In this document: positions 5,396 through 11,246 of the stretch, piece by piece | Position numbering within the stretch: position 1 is the stretch's first letter | How the letters are laid out: every line of letters begins with the position of its first letter | The notes under the pieces: model-generated | What the model was told of the DNA's origin: nothing | Database searches by the model: none | Seen by the model: only the letters and a program-made list of their open reading frames with translations | Source: Candidatus Woesearchaeota archaeon | GTDB taxonomy: Archaea; Nanobdellota; Nanobdellia; Woesearchaeales; WJKR01 | Reading direction: 5' to 3' | Assembly (NCBI GenBank): GCA_014729015.1 | Contig: WJKR01000058.1 | Coordinates: 1 to 12,236 of the forward strand | Length of the DNA stretch: 12,236 nt | Translations under genes and position numbers: made by a program

Positions 5396-7591
5396 ATGGT
5401 AAAGATGGCAGACAGAGTCACGGCATTGAACAATAAGCCGAAGCATATCAGGAATATCGCTATCTGCGCGCACATCGATCACGGCAAGACGACGTTGTCG
5501 GACAACTTGTTGGCAGGCGCTGGCATGATGTCTGAAGACCTCGCCGGAAAGGCGTGCGCGCTAGACTTCCATGAGGATGAGGCGACGAGGGGCATCACGA
5601 TCGACTCAGCAGCGGTCTCCATGGTGCACAATGTGGGTGGTGAGGACTTTCTCATCAATCTCATCGACACGCCGGGACACGTGGACTTCGGTGGTGACGT
5701 AACGAGGGCGATGCGCGCGGTTGACGGCGCGGTCACACTGTCCTGCGCCGTCGAAGGTATCATGCCGCAGACCGAGACGGTGTTGCGACAGGCGTTGCGA
5801 GAGCGGGTCAAGCCGATATTGTTCATCAACAAGGTCGACCGCTTAATCAAAGAACTGAAGCTGACGCCTGAAGCGATGCAGGAGCGCTTCGTCAAGATTA
5901 TCACGAGCGTGAACAAGCTGATCAAGCAGCTCGCCGAGGAGGAGTACGGCAAGAAATGGCAGGTGAACGTGAATGACGGCAGCGTGTGTTTTGGCAGCGC
6001 GTTCCATAACTGGGCGTTGTCCCTGCCATACATGCAGAAAAAGGGCATCACGTTCAAGGATATCATCGACGCGTACGCGTCTGATGATGAAGAGAAGCGC
6101 AAGGACATCGCGAAGCGGGCGCCGTTGCACGAGGTGTTATTGAACGCGGTCATCAAGCACCTGCCGAACCCTGTCGACGCACAGGAGTACAGGATTCCCA
6201 AGATATGGCATGGCGACCCGGAGAGCCCGTTCGGCCAGGCACTTATCAAGACCGACCCGGGCGGTCCGCTCGCGTTCGTGGCGATCAAGGTCGTCGTCGA
6301 TTCCCAAGCCGGCGAAATCACCATGGGCCGGTTGTATGCGGGCACGGCCAAGAAGGGCACCACGGCGCACATGGCCAAGGCGAAGGCTGACGTGCGCTTG
6401 CAGCAAATCTATATCTATAATGGCGCGAAGAAGGAGATCGTGGATGACGTGCCTGCGGGTAACATCATCGGCATCGGCGGGTTGAAGGGCGCGTATCCCG
6501 GCGAGACCGTGACCGAGGGTGAGCAGGAGCCGTTCGAGGCCATCACGCACATCTTCGAGCCGGTCATCACCAAGGCGATCGAGGCGAAGCAGGCGTCTGA
6601 CCTCCCTAAGCTAATCGAGGTGTTGATGCAGGTCGGGAAGGAGGATCCGAGCATCGTGGTCGAGATCAATCAGGAGACCGGCGAACACCTCTTGCACGGC
6701 ATGGGGGAGTTGCACTTGGAAATCATCGAGAACCGCATCACGTCGGAGAAGCACATGGACGTAACGACGTCGCCGCCGATCGTGGTGTACCGCGAGACAA
6801 TCACGGGCAGGAACGCCACGCCTGCTGAAGGGAAGTCGCCGAACAAGCACAACAGGCTGTATTTCTCTGTGGAACCGTTGGAGCCGAAGATGCGGCAAGC
6901 GATCAAGGATGAAAAAATCCCTGATGGACGCGTCAAGAAGAAGGACAAAGGATTGTGGGAGTCGTTGGAGGCTGCGGGCATGGATTCCAAGACCAGCAGG
7001 AATGTCCGTGACGTGTTCAACGGCAACGTCTTCATCGATGCCACGCGCGGCATCGTGCACATTGGTGAGATTATCGAGATGGTCTTGGACATGTTCGAGG
7101 ATGTCATGAAGCATGGCCCGCTCGCTCGAGAACCGTGCACTGGCGTCAAGGTCATCCTGGAGGATGTGAAGCTGCACGAGGACGCCATTCATCGTGGCCC
7201 AGCGCAGCTGTACCCTGCGGTGCGTGACGGCATCCGGTTGGCGCTGATGCAGGCACGACCGTTGTTGTTCGAGCCGGTGCAGACCATGCAGTTCGACGCG
7301 CCCGAGGAGTTCATGGGCGAGATTAGCAAGCTTATCCAGAACAAGCGTGGCCAGCTCCTAGACATGCGGCAAGAAGGGGTTATGGTCAGCGTGAAGGGTA
7401 AGTTGCCGGTCGCGGAAATGTTCGGCTTGGCGTCGGATTTGCGGTCAGCGACCGGCGGCCGCGGCTCGTTGTTCTTAGTGGACCAGGCGTTCGAGCGATT
7501 GCCTGACGAGCTCCAGCACAAGGTGTTGGCGCAGATCAAGCAGCGGAAGGGGTTGAAGAGTGGCGATGAGGGTGTCGCCCAGCCGGCGTGA
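5396..7591 (+). CDS. fusA: Translation elongation factor aEF-2
   Basis: GTPase that drives ribosomal translocation. GTP-binding motifs (numbering from this start): AHIDHGKT 25-32, switch I TRGITID 64-70, DTPGH 91-95, NKVD 145-148. Domain IV carries LHEDAIHRGPAQ, whose second His (residue 599, codon at 7190-7192) matches the diphthamide site of archaeal and eukaryotic EF-2. The length of 731 is normal. I prefer ATG 5396 because GAGGG at 5385-5389 is well spaced for it. ATG 5390 overlaps that site, and 5405 is a third possibility. It follows the kinase gene within 10 nt and is probably the last gene of the L7Ae operon. Diphthamide synthesis genes are not in the window. Confidence 0.97.
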   Translation: MVKMADRVTALNNKPKHIRNIAICAHIDHGKTTLSDNLLAGAGMMSEDLAGKACALDFHEDEATRGITIDSAAVSMVHNVGGEDFLINLIDTPGHVDFGGDVTRAMRAVDGAVTLSCAVEGIMPQTETVLRQALRERVKPILFINKVDRLIKELKLTPEAMQERFVKIITSVNKLIKQLAEEEYGKKWQVNVNDGSVCFGSAFHNWALSLPYMQKKGITFKDIIDAYASDDEEKRKDIAKRAPLHEVLLNAVIKHLPNPVDAQEYRIPKIWHGDPESPFGQALIKTDPGGPLAFVAIKVVVDSQAGEITMGRLYAGTAKKGTTAHMAKAKADVRLQQIYIYNGAKKEIVDDVPAGNIIGIGGLKGAYPGETVTEGEQEPFEAITHIFEPVITKAIEAKQASDLPKLIEVLMQVGKEDPSIVVEINQETGEHLLHGMGELHLEIIENRITSEKHMDVTTSPPIVVYRETITGRNATPAEGKSPNKHNRLYFSVEPLEPKMRQAIKDEKIPDGRVKKKDKGLWESLEAAGMDSKTSRNVRDVFNGNVFIDATRGIVHIGEIIEMVLDMFEDVMKHGPLAREPCTGVKVILEDVKLHEDAIHRGPAQLYPAVRDGIRLALMQARPLLFEPVQTMQFDAPEEFMGEISKLIQNKRGQLLDMRQEGVMVSVKGKLPVAEMFGLASDLRSATGGRGSLFLVDQAFERLPDELQHKVLAQIKQRKGLKSGDEGVAQPA

Positions 7592-7634
7592 GAACAGGCA
7601 TTGTAAGGCTGGAAATCCGTTGGAGCAAACAAAA

Positions 7635-7645
7635 GCTTTATAAAT
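7635..7645 (+). promoter_or_regulatory. Promoter of the EF-1alpha gene (TATA box) with SD
   Basis: GCTTTATAAAT lies about 70 nt before the EF-1alpha ATG, so a leader of about 40-45 nt is expected. It contains a strong SD, GGGAGGAG at 7695-7702, 9 nt from the ATG. A second AT-rich TATA-like string (ATTATAAAG) near 7675 is too close to the SD to leave a useful leader. The 120-nt gap after EF-2 holds nothing else recognisable. Confidence 0.6.
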
Positions 7646-7711
7646 GCTCTATTATTTCCTGAACTCGCGATCCTATTATAAAGAAAGAATTAATGGGAGG
7701 AGTGAAGAACT

Positions 7712-9001
7712 ATGGCAAGCGAAAAACCACACATCAACATGGTCTTCATCGGCCACGTCGACCACGGCAAATCAACGACCGTAGGGCGATTGCTCTTTGA
7801 TTCAGGAAACCTTGAGGAGCAAGTGTTGCGCAAGCTCAAGGACAAGGCGCAAGACCTCGGCAAAGCCGGGTTCGAGTTCGCCTTCGTCATGGACAACCTG
7901 AAAGAGGAGCAGGAACGGGGCGTGACCATTGACCTAGCGCACAAGCGCTTTGACACGGACAAGTATTACTTCACCATCATCGACGCACCAGGCCACCGTG
8001 ACTTCATCAAGAACATGATCACGGGCGCATCGCAAGCGGATGCAGGCGTCCTCGTCGTCGCGGCGAATGACGGCGTCAACGCGCAGACCAAGGAGCACGT
8101 GTTCTTGAGCAAGACGCTCGGCGTGAACCAGCTCATCGTCGCCATCAACAAGATGGATATCAGCGGCGTCGACTACAAGGAAGAGCGGTATGGCAAGGTC
8201 AAGGATGAGGTGTCGCAACTGCTCAAGTCGGTCGGGTACGACCCGTCAAAGGTGACGTTCCTCGCCATCGCGGCGCTGAAGGGCGACAACGTGGTGAAGA
8301 AGAGCGAGAACATGGACTGGTACAAGGGACCGACCCTGCTGGAAGCGATCGACCAGCTCAACCCGCCTGAGAAACCCACGGACTTACCGCTGCGCGTAGC
8401 CATCCAAGACGTGTACAACATCACCGGTATCGGTGTCGTGCCAGTCGGCCGCGTCGAGACGGGCATCATAAAGGTCGGTGACAAGGTCGTCGCCATGCCT
8501 GGACGAGAGGGCAAGGGCGTCAACGGCGAAGTCAAGACTATCGAGATGCACCACGAGCAGCTGCAGAAGGCCGAGCCCGGCGACAACATCGGGTTCAACG
8601 TGCGCGGCTTCGGCAAGAAGGACGTCACTCGCGGCGATGTCGTGGCGCACGCGGACAATCCCGCAACGGTTGCGTCTGAGTTCACGGCGCAGATGGTCGT
8701 GCTCAACCATCCGAGCGTTATCACGGTGGGTTACACCCCGGTGTTCCACATCCACACCGCACAAGTAGCATGCCAGATCACGGCAATCGAGAAGAAGCTC
8801 AACCCGGCGACCGGGGAAGTGGTCGCTGAGAAGCCTGACTTCATCAAGAACGGCGACGCGGCGATTGTGAAAATCAAGCCGGTACAGCCGTTAGTGATCG
8901 AGAAGCAGAAGGAGATCCCGCAGATGAGCAGGTTCGCCATCCGAGACTCGGGATTGACCGTCGCTGCCGGCATGTGCATCGACCTCGTCAAGAAGTCGTG
9001 A
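7712..9001 (+). CDS. tuf: Translation elongation factor aEF-1alpha
   Basis: GTPase that delivers aminoacyl-tRNA to the ribosome. GTP motifs are intact: GHVDHGKS 14-21, ERGVTID 68-74 (effector loop), DAPGH 91-95, NKMD 146-149. Domain II begins near IQDVYNITGIGVVPVGRVETG and domain III ends in RFAIRDSGLTVAAG. The length of 429 residues is typical. The start is fixed by GGGAGGAG 9 nt upstream. It has its own TATA box and is followed after 81 nt by uS10, the standard archaeal pairing. A run of seven Ts (9008-9014) just after the stop may terminate part of the transcripts. Confidence 0.98.
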   Translation: MASEKPHINMVFIGHVDHGKSTTVGRLLFDSGNLEEQVLRKLKDKAQDLGKAGFEFAFVMDNLKEEQERGVTIDLAHKRFDTDKYYFTIIDAPGHRDFIKNMITGASQADAGVLVVAANDGVNAQTKEHVFLSKTLGVNQLIVAINKMDISGVDYKEERYGKVKDEVSQLLKSVGYDPSKVTFLAIAALKGDNVVKKSENMDWYKGPTLLEAIDQLNPPEKPTDLPLRVAIQDVYNITGIGVVPVGRVETGIIKVGDKVVAMPGREGKGVNGEVKTIEMHHEQLQKAEPGDNIGFNVRGFGKKDVTRGDVVAHADNPATVASEFTAQMVVLNHPSVITVGYTPVFHIHTAQVACQITAIEKKLNPATGEVVAEKPDFIKNGDAAIVKIKPVQPLVIEKQKEIPQMSRFAIRDSGLTVAAGMCIDLVKKS

Positions 9002-9007
9002 ACCATA

Positions 9008-9014
9008 TTTTTTT
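9008..9014 (+). terminator. Oligo-T run after EF-1alpha (possible partial terminator)
   Basis: Seven consecutive Ts follow the stop by 6 nt. Archaeal RNA polymerase can terminate at T-runs without a hairpin. Because uS10 follows in the same direction, read-through must occur unless uS10 has its own promoter in the AT-rich stretch 9003-9030. Confidence 0.35.
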
Positions 9015-9082
9015 ATTATGTTGTACTTTTGTTTCCCATGGTGAGCCAACCCTCATCATGACAGGTAAAGAGGGAAGGAGTA

Positions 9083-9394
9083 ATGCAGAAAGCAAGAATC
9101 AAGCTCGCAAGCACGGACATCAGCAAGATCAACCAGACCTGCGACTACATCAAGGACATTGTGGAGAAGACCGGTGTGGTCATGAAAGGCCCTATCCCTT
9201 TGCCGACCAAGAAGCTCAAATTGACCACTCGTAAGAGTCCGTGCGGCGACGGCACGGCGACGTGGGAAAGGTACGAAATGAGGGTGCACAAACGATTGAT
9301 CGACGTCAGCCTGGATGAGCGGACACTGCGCCTGGTGATGCGGGTGCCCATTCCTGAGGGCTTGAACATCGAAATCGAGATGATCGACGCGTAA
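9083..9394 (+). CDS. rps10: Ribosomal protein uS10
   Basis: Small-subunit head protein. 103 residues, the usual archaeal length. Landmarks are QKARIKLASTDISKINQTCDYIK, then GPIPLPTKKLKLTTRKSPCGDG, and the conserved MRVHKRLIDV (the family's HxR-L-I-D-I strand). The SD GGAAGGAG lies immediately upstream with a 2-3 nt spacing shift. It lies downstream of EF-1alpha as in most archaea. Confidence 0.97.
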   Translation: MQKARIKLASTDISKINQTCDYIKDIVEKTGVVMKGPIPLPTKKLKLTTRKSPCGDGTATWERYEMRVHKRLIDVSLDERTLRLVMRVPIPEGLNIEIEMIDA

Positions 9395-9418
9395 ACCTTT
9401 TTCTCTCCAATACTAACC

Positions 9419-9427
9419 TTTAAAAAA
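9419..9427 (+). promoter_or_regulatory. TATA box for tRNA-Ser(GGA)
   Basis: TTTAAAAAA is centred about 29 nt upstream of the first tRNA base, a normal position for an archaeal tRNA promoter. Confidence 0.6.
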
Positions 9428-9451
9428 CTCTTCTTGTTCTTAACGTGACAT

Positions 9452-9556
9452 GCCGTGATCGCATAGCCTGGTATTGCGCGAGCCTGGAAACTCCTTCTTG
9501 GAGGGTTGAAAGCTCGTCCCGTTCAGGGATCCCCGGTTCGAATCCGGGTCACGGCG
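9452..9556 (+). tRNA. tRNA-Ser (anticodon GGA), with a 21-nt intron
   Basis: Acceptor GCCGTGA/TCACGGC pairs 7 of 7, with discriminator G73 as in seryl tRNAs. Anticodon stem CGAGC/GCTCG (479-483 with 512-516), loop CTGGAA plus A511, anticodon GGA at 9486-9488. A long class II variable arm TCCC...GGGA (517-529) and T-arm CCCGG-TTCGAAT-CCGGG support Ser. The intron at 37/38 spans 9490-9510. It can form a CTCC/GGAG hairpin, but I could not fit a strict bulge-helix-bulge. CCA is not encoded. A degenerate copy of the gene's last 12 nt lies 47 nt downstream. Confidence 0.93.
9490..9510 (+). other. Intron of tRNA-Ser(GGA), position 37/38
   Basis: Removing these 21 nt closes a normal 7-nt anticodon loop (CTGGAAA). 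It has the same length and position as the anticodon-loop intron of tRNA-Ser(CGA), but a different sequence. Confidence 0.75.
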
Positions 9557-9603
9557 TGAGCCTGGCCCGTCCCAAGCGATAAGCGCGGACACGGGTCGCG
9601 GCG
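9545..9603 (+). repeat. Duplicated 3' end of tRNA-Ser(GGA) flanking a conserved-core insert
   Basis: CGGGTCACGGCG (9545-9556, the tRNA's own end) recurs as CGGGTCGCGGCG (9592-9603), 11 of 12 identical. The 35 nt between them end in the core AAGCGATAAGCGCGGACA, directly abutting the distal copy. GGCCCGT (9564-9570) pairs with ACGGGTC (9591-9597), so insert plus distal copy can form a hairpin. The distal copy lacks a T-loop and the invariant C61. The lipoprotein gene's stop lies 3 nt further on the other strand. Confidence 0.8.
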
Positions 9604-9605
9604 TA

Positions 9606-10490
9606 TTATTCTGTCATTCCGATGAACGTGAGCTCATTCTCCCCGACGTCGAGCGTTTCAGGGGGTAAGAGCAACGTCTTTCCCCGCGAGGGGGGCCGTC
9701 CTTGGAACAAGACCTGGTCGTTGAGTAGGATGAGCAAATCCCCTGCTCGTTCGACAGTATCGAATTCGAGGTAGAGGTCGTCGTGGAGTTGCTGCTCGCT
9801 CAGGCTGAACGTCCTCGTGACCGTGTTCGTCACTGAAACTATGGCAAGGTCTTTGACCTCTTTGCGCTCGTCATCGCCTGGTTCGAAGACGTGGTCTTCC
9901 GCTACCAAGGTTTCCGTCGCGCCATCATTATAGGTGAACTGTATTTGCACGTCGGTGAGTTCGTAGGTCTCGTCGACCTTGTTCCGGAAGAGGACGGTGT
10001 TCGGTCCTTCAACGAATACCATTGCGGGCAGGTCGTGGACGCGTCCCTCGCCGCACACCAATGCTTCCTTGGCGACGAGATCGTCGTTCGCAGTGATAAT
10101 CATCCTGCTTGGCTCGTCGCACGACGGGGTGTAGGTGAGCGTGGCCGCAACGATCTTTTGCGATTGTTCCTTGGAGAGTATCATGCGTAGCTCGTATTCC
10201 TCATCGTCGCCGTACAGCGGCTTCTGGATGTTGATGGTGTTGAGGAGGATGTTGAACGTTGCAGGTAATGCTGGTTCTTCCTCCGGCGGCGGTGCTTCCT
10301 CGACAGGCGGCTCGGGCTCTGCCACCGTCGGTGATGCTTCCTCAGTGATCGCTTTGGGCGGTCCGATCGTGTTCGTCTGGTTCTCCGCCGTCTCGTTCGT
10401 CTCATTGCCTAGTATTATCTCGTCGGCGTCACCGCACCCTGTCAAGAGGAGCGCTGCACACAGAAATATGATGATGAAAGCCTGTCGCAC
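9606..10490 (-). CDS. Predicted archaeal lipoprotein, extracellular, function unknown
   Basis: 294 residues. Residues 1-18 are a secretory signal (MRQAFIIIFLCAALLLTG) ending in a lipobox LTGC with Cys19 as the likely lipidated residue. The mature N-terminus carries three N-glycosylation sequons (NET, NET, NQT within about 29-39), then a Pro/Glu-rich spacer to about 76. The remaining ~215 residues look like a beta-rich extracellular module, with repeated T-Y-E-L / T-F-S-L type strands and two cysteines near CDEP and CGEG that could form a disulfide. I do not recognise a family. The start is GTG at 10490, supported by GAGGTGG about 8 nt upstream and by the complete signal peptide. It has its own promoter and converges on the tRNA-Ser(GGA) trailer. 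Confidence 0.8.
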   Translation of the reverse strand: MRQAFIIIFLCAALLLTGCGDADEIILGNETNETAENQTNTIGPPKAITEEASPTVAEPEPPVEEAPPPEEEPALPATFNILLNTINIQKPLYGDDEEYELRMILSKEQSQKIVAATLTYTPSCDEPSRMIITANDDLVAKEALVCGEGRVHDLPAMVFVEGPNTVLFRNKVDETYELTDVQIQFTYNDGATETLVAEDHVFEPGDDERKEVKDLAIVSVTNTVTRTFSLSEQQLHDDLYLEFDTVERAGDLLILLNDQVLFQGRPPSRGKTLLLPPETLDVGENELTFIGMTE

Positions 10491-10680
10491 CTAGACCACC
10501 TCGTGAGTACTCGAGAATAGTGGTATTTAATGGTTGCGGTAAGCACTGGACATCCCCTCACAGAATTTATTAAAGAAATTCATAAATATAATTAATCCAC
10601 ATAACAACTATCATCTTGCCCGTTATAACCCAAAAACACAGAAATGTTTTTAAATGGAGTTTTTGTTCTCGAGAGATTAT
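10491..10680. promoter_or_regulatory. Divergent intergenic region: lipoprotein promoter (-) and tRNA-Lys promoter (+)
   Basis: Minus-strand TATA ATTAAATA at plus 10524-10531, about 34-41 nt before the lipoprotein GTG. Plus-strand TATA TTTTTAAAT at 10647-10655, about 30 nt before tRNA-Lys. The AT-rich stretch between them shows no ORF or RNA gene that I can support. Confidence 0.6.
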
Positions 10681-10704
10681 GGGCTCGTAGCTCAGCTGGT
10701 AGAG

Positions 10705-10736
10705 GTGCCGAAACGATTGTTTCTGCCCATCATTAG
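10705..10736 (+). other. D-stem intron of tRNA-Lys (about position 24/25)
   Basis: 32 nt that interrupt the 3' side of the D-stem (GAG|C). Excision restores GAGC opposite GCTC. The intron holds a perfect hairpin GAAAC-GATT-GTTTC (10710-10723). The junction is ambiguous by one base. Confidence 0.75.
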
Positions 10737-10749
10737 CATCCGGCTCTTA

Positions 10750-10788
10750 GCGTCACCGGCGTTCCTGACGGTCGCTGGTGCGACAGTA
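10750..10788 (+). other. Anticodon-loop intron of tRNA-Lys (position 37/38)
   Basis: 39 nt at the canonical archaeal position. The core forms an 8-bp helix CACCGGCG/CGCTGGTG (one G.T). Removal gives loop CTCTTAA. Confidence 0.85.
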
Positions 10789-10812
10789 ACCGGAAGGTCG
10801 CGGGTTCGAACC

Positions 10813-10872
10813 CCGTCGAGCCCAGAGGGTGAGACGCTCCAAACGCAAGTGAGGATGCCGTTGAGCCCAGAG
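10813..10872 (+). repeat. Duplicated 3' end of tRNA-Lys flanking a conserved-core insert
   Basis: CCGTCGAGCCCAGAG (10813-10827) recurs as CCGTTGAGCCCAGAG (10858-10872), 14 of 15 identical. The 30-nt insert ends in the core AAACGCAAGTGAGGATG abutting the distal copy. GACG (833-836) pairs with CGTT (859-862), and GGG (827-829) with CCC (866-868). tRNA-Glu begins one base after the distal copy, at 10874. Confidence 0.82.
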
Positions 10873-10873
10873 C

Positions 10874-10948
10874 GCCCCGTTGGTGTAGTCCGGCCAATCA
10901 TTTTGCCCTCTCGAGGCAAAGACTCGGGTTCAAATCCCGGACGGGGCA
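10874..10948 (+). tRNA. tRNA-Glu (anticodon CTC), no intron
   Basis: Acceptor GCCCCGT/ACGGGGC pairs 7 of 7. The D-arm GTGTAGTCCGGCCAATCA is typical of archaeal tRNA-Glu. Anticodon stem TTGCC/GGCAA with loop CTCTCGA, T-arm TCGGG-TTCAAAT-CCCGG, discriminator A. No promoter of its own is visible, and it lies 49 nt after tRNA-Lys, so co-transcription is likely. CCA is not encoded. A decayed copy of its end follows. Confidence 0.93.
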
Positions 10949-11003
10949 TGTTTCATGTCACGGACGGCCCCCCCAAGCGCAAGTGCGGACACCGGACAAG
11001 GCA
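10937..11003 (+). repeat. Duplicated 3' end of tRNA-Glu flanking a conserved-core insert
   Basis: CCGGACGGGGCA (10937-10948) recurs as CCGGACAAGGCA (10992-11003), 10 of 12 identical. The 43-nt insert ends in the core AAGCGCAAGTGCGGACA abutting the distal copy. TGTC(A)CGG (956-963) pairs with CCGGACA (992-998), seven pairs around one bulged A. The two mismatches would break acceptor pairing, so the distal copy cannot serve as a tRNA end. Confidence 0.75.
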
Positions 11004-11010
11004 GACAACC

Positions 11011-11020
11011 TTTTTAAAAG
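11011..11020 (+). promoter_or_regulatory. TATA box for tRNA-Ser(CGA)
   Basis: TTTTTAAAAG is centred about 28 nt before the first tRNA base, just after the tRNA-Glu repeat. Confidence 0.6.
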
Positions 11021-11081
11021 ATGGCTTCTTGCCCTTCTTCCACGCCGTGGTCGCATAACCTGGTAGTGCGCGGGTCTCGAA

Positions 11082-11102
11082 CCTACAAAAGGTTGATGGG
11101 AG
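11082..11102 (+). other. Anticodon-loop intron of tRNA-Ser(CGA), position 37/38
   Basis: 21 nt. CTCG of the loop pairs with TGGG (11097-11100) to give the 4-bp central helix, with AGA as the 3' bulge and the 5' cut in AAC. This is a relaxed bulge-helix-loop, because the inner helix is weak. Confidence 0.75.
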
Positions 11103-11133
11103 AACCCGTTCCTTCGGGAATTCCCGGTTCGAA

Positions 11134-11212
11134 ATCGCGAGGTGAGCAGGGCACACAGCTCTTCGGAGCGATCAAGGGCCCGTACGGGTCCAGCCCTGAA
11201 CGCGATCGAAAG
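11134..11212 (+). other. 79-nt structured T-loop intron of tRNA-Ser(CGA), position 59/60
   Basis: A bulge-helix-bulge fits well. The outer helix is the T-stem CCCGG/CCGGG, the central helix is TTCG/CGAA (128-131 with 207-210 of 11xxx), and the 5' bulge AAA and 3' bulge AGT are each cut after their second base. The inner helix is TCGCG/CGCGA, extendable to ATCGCG/CGCGAT. Inside are CAGGGC/GCCCTG (11147-11152 with 11193-11198), a GCTC-TTCG-GAGC hairpin (11158-11169) and a GGCCCG/CGGGTC hairpin (11177-11190), forming a three-way junction. Confidence 0.83.
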
Positions 11213-11228
11213 TCCGGGCCACGGCGTA

Positions 11229-11235
11229 TTTTTTT
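11229..11235 (+). terminator. Oligo-T terminator after tRNA-Ser(CGA)
   Basis: Seven Ts begin 3 nt after the discriminator base, the usual archaeal tRNA terminator. It lies between two convergent tRNA genes. Confidence 0.6.
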
Positions 11236-11246
11236 AAGAAGTTATA

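Larger units (their letters stand above)
10681..10824 (+). tRNA. tRNA-Lys (anticodon CTT), with two introns
   Basis: Removing 10705-10736 and 10750-10788 leaves a 73-nt tRNA with every stem closed. Acceptor GGGCTCG/CGAGCCC pairs 7 of 7, D-stem GCTC/GAGC, anticodon stem TCCGG/CCGGA, loop CTCTTAA with CTT at 10746-10748, variable AGGTC, T-arm GCGGG-TTCGAAC-CCCGT (one G.T), discriminator A. It matches the familiar archaeal tRNA-Lys. Without removing the first intron, the D-stem ends GAGG and base 10 cannot pair. CCA is not encoded. Its 3' end is duplicated downstream, and tRNA-Glu follows in the same transcript. Confidence 0.92.
11044..11226 (+). tRNA. tRNA-Ser (anticodon CGA), with two introns including one in the T-loop
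   Basis: Acceptor GCCGTGG (11044-11050) pairs 7 of 7 with CCACGGC (11219-11225), discriminator G. D-arm as in tRNA-Ser(GGA). Anticodon stem CGGGT/ACCCG, loop CTCGAA plus A11103, anticodon CGA at 11078-11080. Class II variable arm TTCC-TTCG-GGAA (11109-11120). The T-stem 5' strand CCCGG (11123-11127) meets its partner CCGGG only at 11214-11218, 86 nt later. Removing 11134-11212 gives the loop TTCGAAT. Removing 11082-11102 closes the anticodon loop. CCA is not encoded. Confidence 0.9.

Noticed and set aside
9557..9603. Distal tRNA-end copies as alternative 3' exons of spliced tRNAs (T-loop introns in Ser(GGA), Lys and Glu)
   Set aside because: The proximal ends pair perfectly with the 5' halves. 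The distal copies lack C61, with mismatched pairs in Glu and a wobble in Ser and Lys. No TTCG/CGAA-type bulge-helix-bulge exists in these three.
9571..10991. The three core copies as a CRISPR-like array or a split-tRNA half
   Set aside because: The copies are irregularly spaced (about 1.3 kb and 0.13 kb apart), lie behind different tRNAs, and the distal fragments lack a T-loop, so neither repeat-spacer structure nor a tRNA half fits.
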